Positions 1 to 4,228 of a stretch of DNA of 7,142 nt are shown here, one piece after another (positions within the stretch are counted from its first letter, which is position 1; each line of letters starts with the position of its first letter). The notes under the pieces were generated by a model. The model saw only the letters and a list, made by a program, of their open reading frames with translations. It was not told the DNA's origin and did no database searches. Both the position numbers and the translations under genes were made by a program. The stretch is from an uncultured Oscillospiraceae bacterium. GTDB taxonomy: Bacteria > Bacillota > Clostridia > Oscillospirales > Oscillospiraceae. The stretch is taken from the NCBI GenBank assembly GCA_902478785.1, contig CABSMJ010000043.1, positions 1 to 7,142 on the forward strand, written 5' to 3'.

Positions 1-52
1 CGCTTGGTTCGGGACCAAGAGGCCGTGGGTTCAAATCCCGCCACTCGGACCA
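1..52 (+). tRNA. tRNA-Pro (anticodon CGG), 3' part only
   Basis: The 5' half lies outside the window. What remains folds as a tRNA: anticodon stem CTTGG (3-7) with CCAAG (15-19), and a seven-base loop TTCGGGA whose anticodon CGG (10-12) reads the Pro codon CCG. The variable loop is five bases (20-24). The T arm is GTGGG/CCCGC around loop TTCAAAT (25-41). The 3' acceptor strand is CACTCGG, followed by discriminator A and an encoded CCA (50-52). tRNA 3' ends are common integration targets for tyrosine-recombinase elements, so this may mark the junction of the element downstream. No second copy of the tRNA end is present here to prove that. Confidence 0.93.
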
Positions 53-78
53 AAATGTGTTGATAAAAAAGATGCACA

Positions 79-118
79 GCAGAAATGCCGCACGAAAGTG
101 CGGCATTTCTGCGTTTTT
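79..118 (+). terminator. intrinsic terminator after tRNA-Pro
   Basis: A perfect 15-bp stem (79-93 with 98-112) is closed by a GAAA tetraloop (94-97) and followed by GTTTTT (113-118). It lies 27 bases after the tRNA CCA and would end the tRNA transcript. Confidence 0.92.
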
Positions 119-436
119 ACAAAAAATGCTGGCTAAATAACAGGAAAAAGTCAAACTATTGAAAACCAGACCTCGTTTCCTAAAAATCACGCTCCAGAGA
201 GATGCAAATGCGGCAATTTCAGCATTGAAGTGTTTCGAACTCTCCGGCTTTCCCGCACCTCCGAAGTTTTCCATTCGCAACGGTAAACTTTGGGGGCCTC
301 TTTGCTTTTCAGAAGGGGTCGGGCGCATGGTACTTATGCTGCGCTTGTTCGCCATTCTTTGTTGGTGTTGGTAATAGCTTTCACAATGCTTTCTGGGTAT
401 ACTTGCGTTACCATCAAGGAAGGAGGCCAGTACAGA
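119..436. other. intergenic region upstream of the RHH gene; no gene supported
   Basis: No reading frame here has both a plausible start and an SD. The frame that opens at 159 starts with TTG, lacks an SD and encodes a protein of no recognisable character. A weak promoter-like pair, TTGAAA (159-164) and TAAAAA (181-186) with a 16-base spacer, could drive transcription rightward. A TATACT box (398-403) has no good -35 partner. The segment 286-346 holds a G5 run in AACTTTGGGGGCC and an inverted repeat GCGCA (323-327)/TGCGC (340-344). Being noncoding and next to a DNA-binding protein gene, it could hold an operator or a transfer origin, but nothing here proves that. If the element integrates at the tRNA, its left end lies within or just before this stretch. 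Confidence 0.4.
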
Positions 437-895
437 ATGGCAGAGACGAAAAACCTATGCGCCCAGATCGACCTGGCCCTCCATACGAAGGTATGTGAGG
501 AGCGGGAAAAAGCAGGCCAGACCACCAGCCAGTACATCACCCAACTGCTTATGGAATACTACGAGATGAAAGAAAATGGAGGGAAAAGCAGCATGGAGAA
601 TAAGGGAAACAGAACGATGGCATTTCAGATCTCAGAGGAACTCTTCCAGCGGATCAAGCGGTACCTGGAGCGGGAGAGCAAGCACCTGGGCCGTAAATAT
701 ACGCAGCGGGAATTCGTTCTGGACCTGATCACCGAGGCACTGGACGCGGCAGAAGCGGTTGGGGAAGCCTCTGGAACCCGTCAAGAGGAAGGGGAGGACC
801 TGGAATCGACACTGGCAGAGAACACCCCCGTAGAGGCGGAATCCGAACCGGAAAAGCCAGGGTATGATGCCGACTGGTCAACCGCCATCGGATGA
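437..895 (+). CDS. tandem ribbon-helix-helix DNA-binding protein (ICE accessory)
   Basis: This is a 152-residue protein. The ATG at 437 has a strong SD, AGGAGG (421-426), 10 bases upstream. The frame stays open back to a TTG at 290, but no SD supports a longer start. Two RHH-like units are visible. The first, residues 4-43, has a strand around NLCAQID, a helix from ALHTKV to about residue 26, then a helix beginning TTSQYITQLL. The second, residues 59-107, has a strand RTMAFQIS, a helix EELFQRIKRYL and a helix from TQREFVLDLI. Residues 108-152 form an acidic Glu-rich tail, probably disordered. RHH proteins usually dimerise to make one DNA-binding fold; two units in one chain resemble the architecture of F-plasmid TraY, a relaxosome accessory protein. 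The likely role is binding operator or transfer-origin DNA of the element. That is inference from fold and context, and no enzymatic motif is seen. The gene is monocistronic, closed by the terminator at 913-961. Confidence 0.8.
   Translation: MAETKNLCAQIDLALHTKVCEEREKAGQTTSQYITQLLMEYYEMKENGGKSSMENKGNRTMAFQISEELFQRIKRYLERESKHLGRKYTQREFVLDLITEALDAAEAVGEASGTRQEEGEDLESTLAENTPVEAESEPEKPGYDADWSTAIG
578..595 (+). promoter_or_regulatory. possible internal ribosome binding site in the RHH gene
   Basis: GGAGGG (578-583) lies nine bases before an in-frame ATG at 593-595 (Met53), exactly in the linker between the two RHH units. Initiation here would yield a 100-residue product with only the second RHH unit and the acidic tail. 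The site may be fortuitous, because the linker codes for Gly-Gly-Lys. Confidence 0.3.
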
Positions 896-912
896 TGAAC
901 GAACCAAGCAGG

Positions 913-961
913 AAAAGCTGTTCAGGACATCCGCTCAGACCGGATGTCCTGAGCAGCTTTT
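913..961 (+). terminator. intrinsic terminator after the RHH gene, probably bidirectional
   Basis: AAAAGCTG (913-920) pairs with CAGCTTTT (954-961), and TCAGGACATCCG (922-933) pairs with CGGATGTCCTGA (941-952); T921 and G953 form a wobble. The stem is about 21 bp with a seven-base loop. The A-run on the left and T-run on the right let it work in both directions. It starts 18 bases after the RHH stop codon. Confidence 0.9.
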
Positions 962-987
962 GTGCGTTGCTGCAAACCCAGCAGGAC

Positions 988-1017
988 TTGACAGGCATTT
1001 AAAATGTAGCATATAAT
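988..1017 (+). promoter_or_regulatory. consensus sigma-A promoter
   Basis: A perfect -35 TTGACA (988-993) and a perfect -10 TATAAT (1012-1017) are separated by 18 bases. The start point should fall near 1023-1025, at the 5' strand of the structured RNA that follows. It is the strongest promoter visible in the window. Confidence 0.9.
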
Positions 1018-1021
1018 GAAT

Positions 1022-1117
1022 ATGCCGCATGAATAGTCTCTCGCCTCACTGATTCTGACTTGGGTAAATATACCCACATTATGATATAGGCGACAAGGCA
1101 GATCATGCGGCATTTTT
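1022..1117 (+). ncRNA. candidate structured small RNA or leader, about 95 nt
   Basis: Transcription from the consensus promoter should begin near 1024. The 5' end, ATGCCGCATGA (1022-1032), is fully complementary to TCATGCGGCAT (1103-1113), which runs into a T5 tract (1113-1117). The RNA would therefore close on itself and terminate there. Nested inside are a 6-bp stem TCGCCT (1041-1046)/AGGCGA (1088-1093) and a hairpin TGGGTA-AATA-TACCCA (1061-1076). The asymmetric internal loops between these stems (1033-1040, 1047-1060, 1077-1087, 1094-1102) are where a ligand, protein or antisense target could act. I do not recognise a named riboswitch or Rfam class. It is either a free small RNA or an attenuator for the 58-residue gene whose SD follows 11 bases after the T tract. 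Confidence 0.65.
1103..1117 (+). terminator. terminator arm and T tract of the structured RNA
   Basis: The 3' arm TCATGCGGCAT (1103-1113) plus TTTTT (1113-1117) ends the RNA. The partner arm is the transcript's own 5' end (1022-1032), about 70 nt away, so termination depends on the whole RNA folding. Confidence 0.65.
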
Positions 1118-1141
1118 GCAACAAAATGGAGATGAGCTGTT

Positions 1142-1318
1142 ATGGAGAACAATGTGGTTTCAGAATATCTGCTCGGCATTGAAATTGACGGTGTGAAACA
1201 GGGCGTGGTTAAGGTAGCAAATCCATCCCCCCAGACAATCGAACTTGATTTGGCGTCGTTTGAGGTCTTAAAAGATGGGAAAACTCATCAGATTCGGCTG
1301 ACGGAAGTGTCCGCCTAA
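1142..1318 (+). CDS. small hypothetical protein, 58 residues
   Basis: The ATG at 1142 is preceded by a GGAG SD core (1128-1131) 10 bases upstream, and the frame ends at TAA (1316-1318). The protein starts MENNVVSEYLLGIEIDG and ends IRLTEVSA. It has no signal peptide, membrane segment or cysteine. Alternating hydrophobic residues (LLGIEIDG, GVVKVAN, TIELDLASFEVL, HQIRLTEV) suggest a small all-beta fold. I do not recognise the family. It sits between the structured RNA (terminator at 1117) and the strong terminator at 1393-1440, so it is probably transcribed from the promoter at 988-1017 by read-through of the RNA's terminator. A role linked to that RNA is possible but unsupported. Start and reading frame are plausible; function is unknown. 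Confidence 0.6.
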   Translation: MENNVVSEYLLGIEIDGVKQGVVKVANPSPQTIELDLASFEVLKDGKTHQIRLTEVSA

Positions 1319-1333
1319 AGAGTATGCGGTATA

Positions 1334-1367
1334 GGCATGGACGAACACTGAATGTTCGCTTAATGCC
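1334..1367 (+). other. imperfect inverted repeat after the small gene
   Basis: CGAACA (1342-1347) and TGTTCG (1353-1358) form a 6-bp hairpin with loop CTGAA. It is extended across a small internal loop by GGCAT (1334-1338) with ATGCC (1363-1367). There is no T tract, so it is not a terminator by itself. It could be an RNA-stabilising hairpin or a protein-binding palindrome. Confidence 0.4.
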
Positions 1368-1392
1368 CAATATTCAACTATTAAATAAACAG

Positions 1393-1440
1393 AACAGCCC
1401 GGAGAGAGCTTTTCATAAAAGCTCTCTCCGGGCTGTTTTT
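1393..1440 (+). terminator. strong intrinsic terminator in front of the Toprim gene
   Basis: AACAGCCCGGAGAGAGCTTTT-type arm 1393-1413 pairs perfectly with 1417-1437 (21 bp, with a CAT apex that probably opens slightly), and the T run continues to 1440. Only six bases separate it from the SD-like GGGAGG (1447-1452) of the next gene. Confidence 0.92.
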
Positions 1441-1451
1441 GCTTTTGGGAG

Positions 1452-2411
1452 GTGAAGTATACGGAGACAAGAACAGATCATCGTTTTTCGGACACGGAAA
1501 TGCAGATCGCCAGAGAGACGGATCTGCCGGACCTGCTGGAGCACCTGGGATACCAGGTCAGACAGATCGGCAGGTATCATACCACCAAGGAGATGGACAG
1601 CCTCCGCATCAGGAATCGACGCACGTGGTTTCGCTACTCTGACAAGACTGGCGGGGATGCCATTGCGTTTCTCCAGTGGTTCTGCGGCAAGAGTTTCCAA
1701 GAGGCGGTGAAGTGCCTGCTGGCCTACCATGGGCGGTCCAGGGATGCACCAGCCAGATCATCGCCACAAGCTCAGCCAAAGGAAGAACGCGCGCTGTTCA
1801 TGCTTCCCCCCGCAAACGCAGATCACCGCCATGTATTTGCTTATCTTCGGAAGAGAGGTATCGCGCCGCAGGTGATTCGTGCTTTTCTCAGTTCCGGCCT
1901 GCTGTATGAGGACGCCCTGCACCATAACTGTGTATTTGTGGGCAGAGATGCTGAGGGAGTACCCAGATTCGCCAATCAGCGAGGAACGTATGATCAGAAT
2001 GGACCCGGTTTCAAAGGAGATGTGTCTGGCAGCGACAAGAGCATTGGATTCCGCCTCCCCAGCAGACCGGACCTGGATTGGGCGCTGGTGTTTGAGGCAC
2101 CCATCGACCTAATGAGCTACCTCACCCTGCACCGGCAGGTTACCAGCAACGCCGTCGCCCTGTGCGGCCTGTATGAAGGAGCCCTGGACACATACTTGCG
2201 GGACAACCCCGCCATCCGACAGATTGCCCTGTGCCTGGATGCGGATGGCCCTGGGCAGACGGCGGCGGAACAGTTCCAGACCAAGTACGAAAAGCTTGGG
2301 TACACCGTAAAAATCAAGAAGCCGCCCAGGGGGAAGGACTGGAACGAATACCTGCAGCAGCGCAGCTGGCAGAAAGAAAGGGGGGATGCCTGCCAAGGAG
2401 AGAGCAGATAA
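1452..2411 (+). CDS. DUF3991 and Toprim domain protein (primase-like, ICE)
   Basis: This is a 319-residue protein of the DUF3991/Toprim type common in Clostridial conjugative elements. Residues 47-92 resemble the CHC2 primase zinc domain (W-F-R-Y-S, TGGDAIAFLQ, F-QEAVKCLL) but lack a zinc ligand set. Residues 124-180 match the DUF3991 pattern (YLRKRGI, NCVFVGRD-EGVPRFANQRG). The Toprim domain spans about 207-302, with the metal-site Glu in VFEAPID (E215), the DxD pair in CLDADGPG (D263, D265) and the late motif GKDWNEYL. No primase polymerase core is visible, so this is probably a DNA-processing accessory rather than a full primase. The start is uncertain. GTG 1452 overlaps the only SD-like sequence (GGGAGG, 1447-1452), an in-frame ACG at 1461 has ideal spacing from it, and the first ATG is at 1500. 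A terminator ends just upstream; the next gene follows after 42 bases. Confidence 0.82.
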   Translation: MKYTETRTDHRFSDTEMQIARETDLPDLLEHLGYQVRQIGRYHTTKEMDSLRIRNRRTWFRYSDKTGGDAIAFLQWFCGKSFQEAVKCLLAYHGRSRDAPARSSPQAQPKEERALFMLPPANADHRHVFAYLRKRGIAPQVIRAFLSSGLLYEDALHHNCVFVGRDAEGVPRFANQRGTYDQNGPGFKGDVSGSDKSIGFRLPSRPDLDWALVFEAPIDLMSYLTLHRQVTSNAVALCGLYEGALDTYLRDNPAIRQIALCLDADGPGQTAAEQFQTKYEKLGYTVKIKKPPRGKDWNEYLQQRSWQKERGDACQGESR

Positions 2412-2453
2412 GGAAAACCAGGCCAGCTATCATCAAAACACGGAGGAATGACC

Positions 2454-3344
2454 ATGAAACGAATCCTGACAACCCTTTTTACCCTGGCCATCATCATGAC
2501 CGGGAGTGTCCCTGCTCTGGCTGCCGGGGAAGAAACCTCTACCGGCCAGAGCGTCATCTTCTACCCCATCTCCGTGGAGGAGTACACCTATGGCGAGGCA
2601 GAGGAACCCCGCATCAACAAGGTCTATCAGCTGTCCCTGTCAGATGACCCCTCCGGCATTCCCACAGAGGACTTCGTGCGCAATGGCCGCCAGTACTATC
2701 TACTGGACATGACTCGGAAAAATGAGGTGGGCGTGGACACCAAGCCTCACATTGAGACGGTCACCCAAGCCAGCAGCACCGACGATATGGAAACCATCCT
2801 GCAGCAGCTGAGCGCGGAGCTGGAGGTCACCACGGAGGACGGCTACACCGGGACCTTGCAGCTGGATCACACGACGGTCAAGGTGACCGTGGATGGCTAC
2901 GCCACCAAGACCCAGGCTCTCTCTGCCAGCCGAAGCTATCCGAACTTGTCGGAGGCGGATGTCTCCCTCATTCCAAAAAGCATCGAGGAGAACGGAAAGA
3001 CCCTGACCCTGGCGGATGTCCAATGGGACAGCACGGAACAGACAGACGGCGTGGGTGGGATCATCACCCGTTATACCGCTACCGCAAGCTACACCGGCAC
3101 CAGCAGCTCCCGCTATGCCACAGGCTACACCGTAACCGCGGATTATACCGGCGAGGTGGCCAAGCCCGACTGCGATGTTGTGACCTATACAGCGATCTTC
3201 GGCAGCACACAGGCATCAGAGGGAACTGCCAAGTCCTCTGTGAGTCTCTCCGCGGTGAAGATTCCCCTGCTGGCAGGCGGCGCGGCAATCGCATTGACTG
3301 CCGGAGGTGTGTTTGTGTTCCAAAAGATCAAAAAGAGGAGATGA
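2454..3344 (+). CDS. secreted single-pass membrane-anchored surface protein, ICE-associated
   Basis: This is a 296-residue protein. The ATG at 2454 is chosen over the ATG at 2448 because SD GGAGG (2442-2446) lies seven bases from 2454 but touches 2448. The N-terminus is a classical signal peptide (MKRILTTLF, hydrophobic to residue 19, then PALA) with a probable cut after residue 23. The exterior part is Thr/Ser/Asp-rich and beta-like, with a short repeat: YTATASYTG (207-215) and YTVTADYTG (225-233). The C-terminus is a membrane helix (about 270-289) followed by KIKKRR, so the protein would be type I with a six-residue cytoplasmic tail. No LPXTG-like sorting motif precedes that helix. I do not know its function. 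Proteins of this layout occur beside sortase and CnaB genes in Tn1549-like elements, so a role at the cell surface during mating is likely but inferred. The sortase gene starts six bases after its stop. Confidence 0.75.
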   Translation: MKRILTTLFTLAIIMTGSVPALAAGEETSTGQSVIFYPISVEEYTYGEAEEPRINKVYQLSLSDDPSGIPTEDFVRNGRQYYLLDMTRKNEVGVDTKPHIETVTQASSTDDMETILQQLSAELEVTTEDGYTGTLQLDHTTVKVTVDGYATKTQALSASRSYPNLSEADVSLIPKSIEENGKTLTLADVQWDSTEQTDGVGGIITRYTATASYTGTSSSRYATGYTVTADYTGEVAKPDCDVVTYTAIFGSTQASEGTAKSSVSLSAVKIPLLAGGAAIALTAGGVFVFQKIKKRR

Positions 3345-3350
3345 TCACGC

Positions 3351-4115
3351 TTGAAAATTCGGGTCTTATTTCTGGCGGCCATGCTGTGCGCACTTTGCGT
3401 CGGCCAGGCCAGCGCATTAGAGTACACAATGGAGGCACCGGACGATTATCTGTTCGCCCGGCCCACAAGTGACGAAACGATCTACGAATGGGAGAATCCC
3501 AATGTGGACCGGAGCAAAAACACCGCTCTGATCCCCCCTACATTCGGTTCCCCGACCAGCTATCTCCCCGGATCGGGAACGCCTTTGACGCCCAATCTGG
3601 TGCCGGGCGCTCTGGACGGCGGCCTGGTTACGCAGATGGGGCCTGTGAACTATCCTACCATCAGCGGCGGGGTGTCTTCGACTGGATCTGCCGGCTCAGG
3701 CTATACCGAAGTGACCTCAGACCTTTATTACGCCAACGGCAGCCTGGGTACCCTGAAAATTCCGGCCATCGGCCTGAGCGTCAAGGTCTATGAGGGGACC
3801 GGTAGCGCCACACTGGCTAAGGGAGCGGGTCACTTCTCCAATACAAGCCTGTGGGATGGAAATTGCTGCATTGCGGCGCACAATCGTGGAACGAACAATT
3901 ATTTTGGCAAGATCCATACCTTGGAATCTGGTGATACGATCACCTGGACCACGAAGCTGGGCACCCGGACCTACGAAGTCGTGTCTGTGGAAAAGGTCCT
4001 GGAGACAGATACCAGCGGGACAGCTGCCACGCCAGATAATCGGCTGACATTATATACGTGTGTGCGACCAGCGGGAATACCGCTGGATGGTGCAGGCTGT
4101 GGAGAAGTGACATGA
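3351..4115 (+). CDS. sortase with a frameshift just after the catalytic Cys
   Basis: Start TTG 3351 has SD AGGAG (3336-3340) 10 bases upstream, and it restores a full signal sequence (MKIRVLFLAAMLCALC, A-S-A at 20-22). The in-frame ATG 3381 would cut that off. Residues 24-124 are a Pro/Gly/Ser-rich spacer. The sortase domain runs from about 132: LKIPAIGL, then GAGHFSNT, catalytic His177 in IAAHNRG and catalytic Cys237 in LTLYTC. As read, the frame then gives VRPAGIPLDG and stops at 4115. One frame over, the DNA encodes QREYRWMVQAVEK with stop at 4108-4110, which is the expected sortase end including the catalytic Arg. Either an indel near 4062-4070 broke the gene or the sequence has an error. 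Sortases cleave a sorting motif and join surface proteins to peptidoglycan or pilins; the nearby CnaB protein is the obvious substrate. The class (B- or D-like) is uncertain. Confidence 0.8.
   Translation: MKIRVLFLAAMLCALCVGQASALEYTMEAPDDYLFARPTSDETIYEWENPNVDRSKNTALIPPTFGSPTSYLPGSGTPLTPNLVPGALDGGLVTQMGPVNYPTISGGVSSTGSAGSGYTEVTSDLYYANGSLGTLKIPAIGLSVKVYEGTGSATLAKGAGHFSNTSLWDGNCCIAAHNRGTNNYFGKIHTLESGDTITWTTKLGTRTYEVVSVEKVLETDTSGTAATPDNRLTLYTCVRPAGIPLDGAGCGEVT
4048..4110 (+). other. displaced C-terminal end of the sortase in the shifted frame
   Basis: The frame of 4069-4107 (13 codons, QREYRWMVQAVEK) is open from 4048 after an upstream TGA at 4045-4047, so the frame change must lie between 4048 and 4068. 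Its Arg codon at 4081-4083 sits in YRWMVQ, matching the position of the sortase catalytic Arg a few residues after the TLxTC motif. The change equals one extra base or two missing bases in GTGCGACCAG (4062-4071). Confidence 0.72.
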
Positions 4116-4146
4116 ACAGATACCGTATTTATATGCAGCTCATTTA

Positions 4147-4187
4147 GCCCCCGGCTCCAAGAATTTCTCGGAGCCGGGGGCTTTTTT
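4147..4187 (+). terminator. intrinsic terminator between sortase and adhesin genes
   Basis: GCCCCCGGCTCC (4147-4158) pairs perfectly with GGAGCCGGGGGC (4170-4181) around an 11-base loop, followed by T6 (4182-4187). It lies 37 bases after the restored sortase stop and 30 bases before the SD of the next gene. Confidence 0.93.
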
Positions 4188-4228
4188 CTCGTTTCTGGAA
4201 TGCAAGCTATTTTTATGAAGGAGGCTAT

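Noticed and set aside
159..374. 71-residue frame on the + strand before the RHH gene
   Set aside because: It has a TTG start without an SD, unusual composition and no recognisable domain, and the region looks noncoding.
368..412. GGTAA/TTACC inverted repeat upstream of the RHH gene
   Set aside because: Only five pairs with a long loop and no supporting extension, which is expected by chance.
290..436. N-terminal extension of the RHH protein to TTG 290
   Set aside because: No SD is present at 290, while ATG 437 has AGGAGG at good spacing and gives a protein starting right at the first RHH strand.
922..1179. 85-residue frame on the minus strand over the promoter and structured RNA
   Set aside because: It lies across a terminator, promoter and RNA on the other strand and has no SD or protein-like features.
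4112..4147. Mini-frame MNRYRIYMQLI overlapping the sortase stop
   Set aside because: Eleven codons ending at the terminator stem with no SD of its own; it arises from the TGACATGA overlap.
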